Assembly: GCF_033807715.1 (NCBI RefSeq)
Contig: NC_084597.1
Span: forward strand, 8,023,369 to 8,087,368
Direction of reading: 5' to 3'
From: Cololabis saira
Taxonomy: Eukaryota; Chordata; Actinopteri; Beloniformes; Belonidae
Length of the DNA: 64,000 nt
Positions 1 through 10,325 of this stretch are shown in pieces. Position 1 is the first letter of the stretch, and each line of letters begins with the position of its first letter. Below the pieces are notes generated by a model that saw only the letters and a list, made by a program, of their open reading frames with translations, did no database searches and had not been told where the DNA came from. A program made the translations under genes and the position numbers.

Positions 1-828
1 TATTCATCTATCTCATCTTACAATGGCAAGAATTACGTTTCTATACGATCAAAATGTACAAAGACCGGGTCAAATACATTATTACAAAAGTAATCTGTAA
101 CAATTCATACGGTGAATTAAACCAATTTGAGAATTCTATGCCACAATGCCTGTTTCCAGGTCTTATTTCACACAACTGACGAGAATTACGTTTCTATACG
201 TTTTTAGAGTAAATTTTCTTTTCTTTTGTATTAACAATAAACTGGGTTATCTTTTGGAAGGGACAGGAGAGGCAAAAATAAGCTTTGGCTTCAGCCTCCT
301 CCTTTTTCAGTTACACAGAGTTGGTGTGTTATTGTTAATTGTGTGAAACTGATTAGTGTAAATATGTATGATAATGTTTTGTCAGTTACATGCACACAAG
401 TTAAGTTGCATATAATGTAATGGAACCGGAATAAACTATTCATTCATTCAAACTATTAATTCACTTGTGATCTTTATTCATGGCACAAATACTACTTATC
501 TATTGCTGCCTGGACATATTACTTAAAAGAAACATATTGTGATCTTTATAAAATAAAAAGAAAGATGAATTAAAGTACACTTTCTTGAGGTTACAGGGCC
601 ATGAGCGGTCCGGGACTATTTTCAGTGAAAATCCCACAAAGATGCTGCACAGAAAAGCTCTTGTACGACCATAGACTGTAAATTTACTCGACAGGGTATC
701 ATGATGTCACCCGCAGAGTGGTTTTGACATCTCTTTTTTTCTTGTACTCCCTGTTATGTTGTAAATGGGCAGAAGAGCAGACCTGGAAAGTTGGCTGGAA
801 AACACTCATCTTATGTTAAGTCAAAGTT
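1..828. other. Non-coding stretch, no gene recognised
   Basis: No ORF here resembles a known protein and no exon with convincing splice sites was found. Around 360-450 the text (a GGAATAAA-like motif followed by CATTCATTCA) resembles the 3' tail of a fish LINE. At 670-740 the words 'atagactgtaaa' and 'gatgtcaccc' resemble a common dispersed fish repeat. Both are weak resemblances. Confidence 0.4.
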
Positions 829-836
829 CTCGAGAC

Positions 837-1464
837 TAGGGCTGGGCAATATATCGAGATTTTAATATATATCGATATATTTTCAAACGCGATATGGTAC
901 GAGACAATATCGTTTATATCGATTTAAAAAAAAATTTATATATATATTTTTTTTTTTAATGATTTTGATATAGCTTATTTTGTGACAAATTGACTTGAAT
1001 GTTTTATTTGAGATTTGCACAAATGTTTTGTTATTTGCACAACTATCAACCTCAGTGGAAAAGTCTGCCTGTTACTGTTTCTACATTGTATTAATTGCAC
1101 AGTGTATTTTAATTTAATTGTTATGCAGGAAAGGGATATTTGTTTTATTTTATTCAAGAAGCATTTTTATTCTATATATGCAGGCAGTTTATTTTTATTT
1201 CATTTGTTTTATACATTTTGATATTGTGCAGACCTCTGTTAATAAAGGAACCTGTGTGACATTTGGCACAAGGCTTTGTATTAAAACTGACAGTTTTTCT
1301 AAGGGTTTGCCTCAGAAAAAAATGAAGCTAACAGAGATGCTATGCTATAATGCTTTGGGGGAAACCCCAATTATGGCACAGAAAAAATATCGATATATAT
1401 CGAGTATCGCCATTCAGCTAGAAAATATCGAGATATGACTTTTGGTCCATATCGCCCAGCCCTA
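837..1464. mobile_element. hAT-type MITE, 628 bp, TSD CTCGAGAC
   Basis: The termini are inverted: TAGGGCTGGGCAATAT at the left and its complement, with one mismatch, at the right. The element is bracketed by an exact 8-bp direct repeat CTCGAGAC (829-836 and 1465-1472), which fits the hAT target pattern nTnnnnAn. Internal ORFs (for example 1118-1438) match nothing recognisable, so the copy is non-autonomous. The ends are rich in ATCGATAT palindromes. Confidence 0.9.
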
Positions 1465-1472
1465 CTCGAGAC

Positions 1473-2187
1473 CAAATTCAATGAAGCTTTAAGTATGTTT
1501 ATTTGTTCTGCAAAGATGGACATTTTAACACAAAGCAGTCCCTAGTGGTCAGTTGATGAACTGCTGTTTTTGCTATTGATGGTGGCTTAAACTTGGTACT
1601 TATTTACAACCTTGTCCTTCTGTTCAAATACCCTGATTTTATGGAGGTGGAATGAGACATTTCACTTCCCCTCCTTCTTTAGCAGAGTGAAATCAGTGTT
1701 AAAGTTTTGTGTATCCCACTTCCAAGATACAGTAAATGTAGCAAAAGGTCAAACTGGATGAAGAAAAATATTGAAAAGCTCAATGATTTGACTCTGATTC
1801 ATGATGTCATATTTCCCTGAACCATATTTGCAGCTCACTGAATCAGTAATGTTTAGATGTGAGCAGCCCCAAACAAGGTGACGGGGTTCATAAGACACCC
1901 AAATACACGCTCTCCAGCTTAACCTTGCTTAGTTTATTATCCCGCTAGATCAATTACAGCTGAAGCATCCAGTTCATTGCAGATGAAATTTTAATCTAAA
2001 ACTCTTGCGCTCATAATAAACTCCAGTAAACTATTCGCTAACTGCCAAAGACAGAAAAGAAAACACAGCTCACTATGTTGAAACAGGTTTTTACCGTCTG
2101 TTTTTTCTTACATTTCTCGTAAACTCTGAGTACCAGCTGGTGAAATGCAAACATAAAAATAAAATTACTTTTGCATGTAACTTGGCT
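1473..2187. other. Non-coding stretch, nothing recognised
   Basis: AT-rich single-copy-looking DNA with no ORF of note, no splice-flanked exon and no transposon terminus that I could recognise. Confidence 0.4.
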
Positions 2188-2193
2188 CTATTT

Positions 2194-2660
2194 TACGACG
2201 AGTATTAGGGCCAAACTAAGACAAAAAAAAGTAAATTACGAGGATAAAGTCATAATAATATGAGAATAAAGTCGTAAAATTACGAGAATAAAGTCATAAT
2301 ATTTTGAGAATAAAGTCGTAATATTTTGAGAATAAAGTCGTAATATTACGAGAATAAAGTCATAATACTAAATATATTATAAATATATAAATATAACTTC
2401 ATAAGATGCTCAATATTCCTCATTTTAACACAGGGAGAAGATGCTCTTCCTGTTAGAGTTCTCATAATATTACGACTTTATTCTCGTAATGTTACGACTT
2501 TATTCTCGTAATGTTACGACTTTATTCTATTTCGACTTTATTCTCGCAACATTATGACTTTATTTTCGTAATATTACAACTTTATTCTCATAATATTATG
2601 ACTTTATTCTCGTAATTTCCAATTTTTTTTGTCTTAGTTTGGCCCTAATACTCCGTCGTA
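2194..2660. mobile_element. Fold-back DNA element, 467 bp, 6-bp TSD CTATTT
   Basis: The left end TACGACGAGTATTAGGGCC is mirrored at the right by GGCCCTAATACTCCGTCGTA. Both arms are built of a degenerate short repeat around 'ataaagtcgtaatattacgaga', inverted in the right arm, so almost the whole element can fold on itself around a middle near 2370-2450. Direct repeats CTATTT flank it (2188-2193, 2661-2666). A second copy with its own 6-bp duplication lies at 5466-5976. It has no coding capacity. Superfamily is uncertain: 6 bp is shorter than the usual hAT duplication, and 6-7 bp is reported for Dada elements. Confidence 0.85.
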
Positions 2661-2666
2661 CTATTT

Positions 2667-4104
2667 TGTCTTTCTTGTTTTCCAAATGTTGTTTTATTCG
2701 CCCGTGTAGTTTGAGGGAACATTGAGTTTAACGTTACGTGACTGAAGTTTCAGCCCTGGTGAAAAATCACTTACCTTAAACCGTCAGTGGGGGATTGCGT
2801 AGGTGGGGCCAGTGGGTTTAAAAGGTCACTACTGGGGGTCAAAGGTTACAAAACATTTTCCTAAAGGGAAATAGAGTCTCACAACCTCAATGGAGGAAAG
2901 ACAGACTGAACTTTGTCTCATTGTGAAGGGCATAGGGGGAGGAGGAGGAGGAGGAGGAGGAAGAGGAGGGAATGGGGTTTTCCATGCCACTTCAAGTGCA
3001 ATACAATACCATCTTTGAGTAAAAAGCAGATTGCCGCTAGGAAAAGACAGAACAGGACTGCCATCTACCTCTGTGGCTGCTTTGTGCGTTCATTCCAGTA
3101 ACACATGCCGAGAAATGTACCTCTCCATTTCCACTGCAAAGAGTGTTGGTAACTTTAGGGGAGGAAGACTGAGGCCACATCCCAGATATGTTAATGTTCC
3201 CAGGCATCATCAGCCACACAAATTGTTTGCTTCATATCGGCCCCTGATGATTTGACAGCCTGGGCGTTGCAGACCGCCTGCAGTTAAAAAGGGGATGGCA
3301 AGTGCTGCCTGAAATGAATACGAAAAGCAGCTGGGTTTATCTTTACTCACTCTGTGACATGTGCTGCTAAGAGAAAACAGGTGACCTGGGAATGTGTCCC
3401 GAAACTTAAATGAAAGTTCAAACGATCTGTCGCCACTTGAACGGCTCTGAATATTTAAATACCATTTTGTTTCTTGATTATTCTTTTGTGCTTGCAGGTC
3501 TTTCGTGTCCTGTCTGTCTGCTTTCTCTTGCACGTCTTACTTTTGACAGGCGCACCTTCTGCTTTTTAGTGCGACCATCACTCTGCACTTAAATAGTGGA
3601 AGTTAAAAAAAGAGTGACAGACAGAAACAAAGCCATTAAGACAACATGTCTTATTTTAAGGCTTCAGATAAGAATATCAGGTGAATCCACCTAAATAACT
3701 GGGGCAGGGAGTGTCGGCAGTGCTCTCACACACAATAGGACAGGAAATGAATACAGTAAGGTGTCGATTTCTTGCGAAAGTACACAATCTTCATGGCTGA
3801 ACTCTTCAGACACACCAGTCGGATATATTTAGAGCTCCTAGCCTGGTGTATCCATGCTACAAGGCAGACCGCAATTATTCACAACACAGGAAGGGCCAGG
3901 GCTGGTCTGGGATCAGTCAAGAGGGGCGTGCATGTGTGTGTCGACTAGTGGGAAACAGGATTAACACCACAAGAGTCAGAGGTCGAGGCCTAATGGTTCA
4001 CTCAGAAGAAATACACCCAGATTTGTATTCAGCTTGATGTAATGAACAGAAATATATTTTCAATAAGCAACTTTCACTACTAGTAAAAGTAACAGTTTTG
4101 TTCA
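2667..4104. other. Non-coding stretch with a short GGA tract
   Basis: A (GGA)n-like purine tract runs from about 2936 to 2966. Small ORFs on both strands around 3030-3590 overlap each other in opposite frames and match no family known to me. They lack splice context, so I do not call them genes. Confidence 0.4.
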
Positions 4105-4112
4105 GTAAAGAC

Positions 4113-4819
4113 CAGAGGTGTCTTCAGTATTCACATTCATTACTCAGGTAGAAGTATAGATACTAGAGTTTAAAAATACTCCTGTAGAAGTTGAAAGTTG
4201 AAAGTTTTTTACTCAAGTAAAAGTATAAAAGTACTGTTTTCAAAACTACTTGAAGTATAAAAGTAAAAGTAAAGTAAGGGGGAAAAAAGCCATTAAGGAC
4301 AAAAGCCATTGAAAATGAATGTATCTTAGTATAATGTAAATATATTAAAGAAGCATATATGTGTACTATTGAGCATTAACATGTGTTTCAGAGAGCAGCA
4401 GATACGATGACTAGTTGCCTATAAGTATTGTAATGGTGCAAAAAGTCAAACTTCAGAGGCATGTTATCATTTATCCTAACCTTTATTGGAATGTACATCC
4501 AAGTTTAGTTGCAGGAATCTGAGGGAACGGATGTAAGAACAAAACTGGACAAGAACATCTGAAACAACCACAACCAAATTCACTCTATCCGGATGGAGCA
4601 ATTTAACTGGATAGATTTTTTTAAAGGCCGAAATGAAATAGAGTAACGAGGCTGTTTTTAAAATGTAAGGAGTAAAAAGTACAGATAATTGCGTGAAAAT
4701 GTAAGGAGTAAAAGTAAAAAGTCGTCTGAAAAATAATTACTCCAGTGAAGTATAGATAACCAAAATGTCTACTTAAGTAAGGTAACAAAGTATTTGTACT
4801 TCGTTACTTGACACCTCTG
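4113..4819. mobile_element. hAT-type MITE, 707 bp, TSD GTAAAGAC
   Basis: Termini are CAGAGGTGTC and GACACCTCTG. Exact 8-bp direct repeats GTAAAGAC flank it (4105-4112, 4820-4827) and fit nTnnnnAn. The interior carries the AGTAAAAGTA motifs typical of fish hAT MITEs. A member of the same family lies inverted at 45945-46502. Confidence 0.92.
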
Positions 4820-4827
4820 GTAAAGAC

Positions 4828-5140
4828 TGACATCTTTAAACAGAACCATAAGTTCCCATGTTGCTTTATGATGACTGAACCACAGAACATGTGATGTTTA
4901 AACTTTCAAACACCTGCTGAAGCTGCAGTGGTGCAGCCCTGCGAGATAAGGGATCTGTTGTCAAACAAGCTCCCTCTGCTGCACTCACGTGCAATATTTT
5001 CACAAGATACGAAAGTGGATCACGGCTCTGCGTGCTTCTTGTTTGTGCTTCGGTCTGCACCTGGTGACGACTCTGTCGTCTTCTGTGCCCTTCTTACAGT
5101 TACACCAAATGCATGCACACGTTTCAGATGTAACCTCACC
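4828..5140. other. Non-coding stretch
   Basis: Short ORFs occur on both strands (for example minus 4866-5060) but have no recognisable domain. Nothing else is seen. Confidence 0.35.
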
Positions 5141-5142
5141 TA

Positions 5143-5460
5143 CAGGACTGTCTCAGAAAATATACAATAACAAATCAACAAATCAACTGAAATATTGCAA
5201 GCCTTTTGTTATTTTAATATTGCTGATCATGGTTTACAGCTTAAGAAAACTCAAATATCCTATCTCAAAAAATGTGAATATTCTGTGAATCTTAATCTTA
5301 AACTGTAAACCATAATCAGCAATATTAAAATAATAAAAGGCTTGCAATATTTCAGTTGATTTGTAATGAATCCAGAATGTATGACATTTTTGTTTTTTTA
5401 ATTGCATTACAGAAAATAAAGAACTTTATCAAAATATTCAAATTTTCTGAGACAGTCCTG
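5143..5460. mobile_element. Tc1/mariner-type palindromic MITE, 318 bp, TA target
   Basis: Begins CAGGACTGTCTCAGAAAAT and ends with the complement. Each side is bounded by the dinucleotide TA, the Tc1/mariner target. The interior is a further imperfect palindrome ('aatattgctgatcatggtttacag' region around 5215-5240 mirrored at 5305-5330). No transposase remains. The fold-back element at 5466 landed at its right edge, using its last G as part of the 6-bp target. Confidence 0.9.
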
Positions 5461-5465
5461 TATTT

Positions 5466-5976
5466 TACGACGGAGTATTAGGGCCAAACTAAGACAAAAA
5501 AAAATGGAAATTACGAGAATAAAGTCATAATATAATGAGAATAAAGTCGTAAAATTATGAGAATAAAGTCATAATGTTGCGAGAATAAAGTCGTAATAGA
5601 ATAAAGTCGTCATATTAAGAGAATAAAGTCGTAACATTACGAGAATAAAGTCGTAATTTATGAGAATAGAGTCGTAATAGTACAAGAATAAAGTGGTACT
5701 TTATGAGAACTCTGCTGCAAAATGTTGAATATTGAGCATCTTGTGAAGTTATATTTATATATTTATAATATATTTAACATCACAACTTTATTCTCGTAAT
5801 ATTGTGAATTTATTCTCAAAATATTACAACTTTATTCTCGTAATATTACGACTTTATTCTCGCAACATTATGACTTTATTCTCGCAATTTTACGACTTTA
5901 TTCTCATATTATTATGACTTTATTTTCGTAATTTCCTTTTTTTTTTTTCTTAGTTTGGCCCTAATACTCCGTCGTA
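5466..5976. mobile_element. Fold-back DNA element, second copy, TSD GTATTT
   Basis: Same family as 2194-2660: TACGACGGAGTATTAGGGCC at the left and its exact complement at the right, with arms of the repeated 'gaataaagtcgtaa' motif. The direct repeat GTATTT (5460-5465 and 5977-5982) confirms a 6-bp duplication. The left duplication starts with the last base of the mariner MITE ending at 5460, so this insertion is the younger of the two. Confidence 0.88.
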
Positions 5977-6202
5977 GTATTTACCTGTATAACTGTACAG
6001 TTATTTTTTACTGACAAATTATTTTTAGCATAACTGAGTAAAACTAATCTCTTTGTTATTTCTGATACATCATTTGATTTCAATGTGGTGCACAAAAGAA
6101 GGAACACCATGTTCTTCCAGATTACTTTATTTGGGTTTAAATAAAGTGAATTACATTGCACTGGACTGGAATTTATTTTCTTTCAAGCACAAAAGTAGCA
6201 AC

Positions 6203-6220
6203 GCAGCGCCACCTGGCGGT
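6203..6220 (-). promoter_or_regulatory. CTCF-like motif (candidate)
   Basis: On the minus strand the bases read ACCGCCAGGTGGCGCTGC, close to the vertebrate CTCF core (CCGCNNGGNGGCGC). It sits in a slightly GC-richer, non-repetitive patch at 6190-6310. This is a motif match only; occupancy is unknown. Confidence 0.35.
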
Positions 6221-6697
6221 AAATACTGAACACGTCAACGAGCCATTGGTGCGCATGCGCATCCAATTACGCCCATTTGAGCCGTTTCTGATGCAGTTGT
6301 GGAATTAATGCATCTGCATCTTTTCATTGAATAGTATTGCCAGAGACGCAGGAGTATTATATTCACAGGATAAAGCTGTTATGGTGTCATTTCTGCCTTA
6401 GATCTGCAAGTTCCCTCTTAGTTCATATTTTACAACATACTGTATTTTACTTTCTTTAAAATTCCAGTGTGGCATGTGTTGGGGCGTGTTTGGCGATTGG
6501 TTATGAGTCGGGCCACTTTTTTCTCACAGTTCTGTTAGTATCCACATTGTTATTAAGAATATGGACATTTGCAAATGAACAAAAGCTAATAAAAAAAAAA
6601 TAACAACCCTAGGTATTTTGTGTGAAGTATGGACACACTGTGTTTAGAGTGATGTTTTTAATGCACGAAAGAATGAGGGCATGTATGCCCACTGTGG

Positions 6698-6853
<156 letters not shown>

Positions 6854-7532
6854 ACTAAGCAGTCTTTATAAACAAACATTAGGGTATAGGGTGAGTCATG
6901 GCTGGTTTGACTGCATTATATTATCTATTCAAGATTATAAATTTACTTTTTTGAGGCATATGGGAGATGTTATCATTCATATAACTATATTTTAGACGTA
7001 TCTAAAATATAGTTAGGCTTATATGTATGATGAAATTGAAGCCGTTTCGTGGTAAGGGAGCTTGTGCACTTCACTGAACCCTGAGAGTTATGCCGTTAGG
7101 AGGCAACTTAGGTTTTACCACATCAGACAGGTCAAGGGTGAAGAGTTAGACAAAATACAGTAAAAAAATCCACTCTTGGCCTTTTTAGGAGCTCAAATTA
7201 ACATGGGAAAATATATTATTTAAAAATCCAGGTGGCAATCTCAAAGAATGGCTGCCATCTTGAAATTTCAAGTGGCTGTGAGCAGTTTCTGGTCAAGTAA
7301 CCCATGGAGACTGCTCATGCCAATTTTCATGCCTATATCACCAACCAAACAATTACATCACTTAATTGATCGACCAAGGTGGCGGCCATCTTGAAAAATG
7401 GCAGCCAACTTGAAATTTCAAGTGGCCCGACCAATTTTCTTGTCAAGTGACCCATGGAGACTTCGTGCCAATTTTCATGCTTGTATCACCAAATGCACGA
7501 TTCTAACTAAAATCCACTCTTAGCCGCTCCAC
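6854..7532. repeat. Dispersed-repeat remnant with an internal duplication
   Basis: The phrases 'gccatcttgaaatttcaagtggc' and 'cccatggagact..tgccaattttcatgc' occur twice, near 7250-7340 and again near 7410-7485. The region is therefore built of two diverged copies of about 150 bp. This wording is common in dispersed fish repeats. No gene is seen. A short palindrome ('aactatattttagacgt') lies at 6980-7015. Confidence 0.5.
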
Positions 7533-7880
7533 TAAAAGGAGCATGAGGCAGGATAGAGGCAGGATTTATGAAAAAAATGTGTATACGTTTTAAGTTTTCT
7601 AGTAATAATGTCAGATGAAGCGTTCCAAACCAAAAACAATGAGCCCTCTAGTGTATCTCTCCGTTGCCTTGAACAGGCTGTGTGCTGCAAAATGTGCTGC
7701 AATTGTGGGGCCGAATATCCCGCGCTGGGCTGCGGATGTGACGTCACATGACGCTGCATGCGCGTTCTCCCCGTTCTCCCGTGCCGGCTTCACTGTTGGC
7801 TGCAGTACCGCCGACGGCCGTCGTGGTGAAGGGTGGCGCTAGAGAGTCTCATTTCTTAAAAGGAGCCTCATGCTCCTTTA
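7533..7880. mobile_element. MITE, about 348 bp, TIR TAAAGGAGCATGAGG
   Basis: Left end TAAAAGGAGCATGAGG and right end CCTCATGCTCCTTTA are inverted repeats with one indel. No clear target duplication is visible, so the superfamily is open. The GC-rich interior (7700-7850) creates small opposed ORFs with no recognisable domain. Confidence 0.6.
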
Positions 7881-8309
7881 AGGTGCTTGATGATGATCGA
7901 TGTGAATTAGTCCTGTGCATTTAGTAATGCATGTTTTATGGATGAAGTGAGCTCTATACATTAAAGTTTGGGCAGGCAGCTTATATCTTTTATTTACAAT
8001 TTAAAGAGGATCTGTCACTTCTTTACCTCTGAATCCCTGTTAGGCACTATGGCTGCTGAGTATCAGTAAATGAGTGGGAAACACTTTAAATGATTTAATT
8101 AGGGGTCATTCAGGACTCAAGTTTTTAAGTTTGCTTGGAGTGAGATTTTTTTTTTAGGGGGCGGGGGGTGGTACTTGCAGGTGAAACCTGAAATCCGTGT
8201 CTCACGCTCAATGCGTGAGACTTGAGACCCCTGGGTCATTGGAGTATATGTTTCCCCATGTCCTGGAGCATGTCATATCAAGGAAACTTGTAAAAATGTC
8301 TTTTTATTA
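7881..8309. other. Non-coding stretch
   Basis: Contains a G-rich tract (8150-8170) and a small inverted motif around 'tctcacgctcaatgcgtgaga' (8200-8221). No gene is seen. Confidence 0.35.
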
Positions 8310-9091
8310 TGTCACAGCCCGGCTCATAGGCAGCGACAAGGAGGGAGACGAGACCAGGATGACAGTATAAAAAGGAAATTTATTAACAAAAGATAATTAA
8401 GATAAGTCAGTAATCAGTAGTGTGAGCATGTATGAATGTGTGAAAAGAACAACCAAAATACAAACAGCAGCGGCCGTGCCGGACCAGACCAGAGAGAGAG
8501 AGAGACAAGCAGGAGTTAGGGCTGTTCGATTAATCGATTTTAAATCGTAATCGCGATTATGTAATTAGAACGATGTTAAAACGTGAAAATCGTAAAAAAA
8601 TCGATTTTTCACTTTTTTTTTTTAACCTTGTCTGCACACATATTATATATATTTTTTTTTTTTTTCAGAGATAAAACTTTATATTTTATTATATTTTTTA
8701 AAACTTTTTTTCAACTTATTTTACAGAGTTTTGCACTTTATTCATTCATTTTTGGTTTAATAAGAGCAAAGTTTGCACTTAAAGCCCAATGGGGCAAATG
8801 TTCAATAAAAAAACAGCATATTTGAAATCATTTCTTTGCCTTTTGTCAATTCACAAAATAATCGTAATCGTAATCGAAAATCGGATTTTGAGAGAAAAAA
8901 ATCGAGATTTTATTTTTGGGCAAAATCGAACAGCCCTAGCAGGAGTGAAGCGTTTTAAAGAGAGACCCACACCGGGCCCAGGTGTGGGTCATCAGCTAAT
9001 CAGGCGACCTCTCCACCCTGATTCCTGCAAAGGAAAAACACATCAGCAGCAGAAAAGGCAGGGACAACTAGTGGATGGAGGGGTCGTCACA
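8310..9091 (-). mobile_element. Ty3/Gypsy 3' LTR (split by a hAT MITE)
   Basis: Read on the minus strand it starts TGTGACGACCCC, directly after a poly-G polypurine tract, and ends GGGCTGTGACA, giving the TG..CA boundaries expected of an LTR. A hAT MITE with its duplication occupies 8517-8946, leaving about 350 bp of LTR. The last 40 bp at the U3 side recur at about 17577-17619, the remnant of the other LTR. It terminates the pol remnant at 9364-10089. Confidence 0.75.
8517..8938. mobile_element. hAT-type MITE, 422 bp, TSD GCAGGAGT
   Basis: Starts TAGGGCTGTTCGATT and ends AATCGAACAGCCCTA. Exact 8-bp repeats GCAGGAGT flank it (8509-8516, 8939-8946). ATCGATTTT-rich subterminal repeats are present. 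No coding capacity. It inserted into the Gypsy LTR and so is younger than it. Confidence 0.92.
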
Positions 9092-9101
9092 CCCCCCCCC
9101 A
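9092..9101 (-). other. Polypurine tract of the Gypsy element
   Basis: A run of G on the minus strand immediately upstream of the LTR start TGTGACG, the position where plus-strand DNA priming occurs in LTR retrotransposons. Confidence 0.65.
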
Positions 9102-9363
9102 TAAAAACGGGGTTCCCACTGGAACACCGGAAAGGGCACAACTACATTGCACAAAACTGAAACACTTAACCACCGTCACTAGTTACATGAAATTAATCAA
9201 TTACAGTACAATTCATACTGACCAATTTCGTTGCCTTCCCCGGTCAGCAAACCAACCCCCACGCTGCAACCCAGCAATTCCGGCGCCTGGAAAAGCATTT
9301 AAGAGCGACAGCGAAAAGAAAGACACAGCAGACCGGAGAGATCAAACAATAAATGGCACATGA
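9102..9363. other. Short Gypsy 3' internal remnant without integrase
   Basis: Only about 260 bp separate the RNase H stop from the polypurine tract. In an intact Gypsy pol an integrase of several hundred codons follows RNase H. Nothing like it (HHCC finger, DDE core) is seen here, so it is inferred to be deleted. Confidence 0.55.
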
Positions 9364-10089
9364 TTAAGAATAAGGTGCTCTGGATAGAACATCAGCCACA
9401 ATGTTATCAACTCCTTTAATGTGGCGGATATCTAAACAATAAGTTTGCAAAAACAAAATCCAACGCATTAATCTGCGGTTTGGACACTGTACGGACTGCA
9501 AGAAGGTTATCGGATTATGGTCTGTATAGACCACCAAAGGAACACTGCCAGAATCAAGGTACACTTCAAAATGCTGCAGAGCCCAGATAAGTGCAAGTGT
9601 CTCTTTTTCGATAACGGAATAGTTCAACTGGAACGCGTTAAACTTTTTAGAGTAGAAACTCACGGGACGGTCAACACCGCTATCACTCTGAAATAACACC
9701 GCACCTGAACCCACGTCACTCGCGTCCACCTGCAGTTGGAAGGGACCGTCCATACGTGGAGCTGCAAGAACACAGAATAGCTTTAACGTTATCAAAAGCT
9801 TGCTGACAAGATGGTGACCAGATGTATGTTGTTTTCCCTTTCAGCAAATCTGTCAGGGGAGCTACCACAGTCGAAAAGTTTTTACAAAAACTGCGATAGT
9901 ACCCCACAAGACCCAGAAAGCGCTGAAGTTCCTTTTTGGTTGCTGGCACTGGATACTGCCCGATTGCAGCCACCTTAGCCTGTACTGCCCGCACATTTCC
10001 CTGCCCCACCACCTTACCCAGGTAGGTGACGGTGGCCTTGGCAAACTCACACTTTGCTAGGTTCACGGTCAGGTGTGCATCAGCTAGAC
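9364..10089 (-). pseudogene. Gypsy pol remnant: RT C-terminal part and RNase H
   Basis: Two overlapping frames give the two halves. Frame one (10066-9716) carries the end of reverse transcriptase: FLGLVGYYRSF and APLTDLLKGK are classic Gypsy thumb/connection motifs. Frame two (9795-9364) is RNase H: QVDASDVGSGAVL, EKETLALIWAL and YTDHNPITFL hold the acidic active-site residues, and the sequence ends in VDNIVADVLSR. A frameshift near 9770-9795 separates the frames. Together they would copy retrotransposon RNA into DNA and degrade the RNA template. The gene continues on the far side of a 3.1-kb hAT insertion at 13185-13885. Broken and presumably inactive. Confidence 0.9.
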
Positions 10090-10139
10090 CAGGGGTCGGC
10101 TATGGGGGTATTATTGTTCCAATATTATTTGTGTGTGCG

Positions 10140-10325
10140 TATCTCAATCTGTGTGTGCGTAAAAAGATTCGTGTGTCTGTATTCAGATTTGTGTGTGCGT
10201 AAAAAGATTCGTGTGTCTGTATTCATATTTGTGTGTGCGTAAAAAAGATTTGTGTGTCCGTATTCACATTTGTGTGTGTGTAAAAAGATTTGTGTGTCTG
10301 TATTCATATTTATGTGTGCGCAAAA
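10140..10325. repeat. 40-bp minisatellite, left palindrome arm
   Basis: About four units of a 40-bp TG-rich motif built on TTCGTGTGTCTGTATTCA and TTTGTGTGTGCGTAAAAA. The cysteine/valine-rich ORFs over it are translations of the repeat. Confidence 0.9.
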
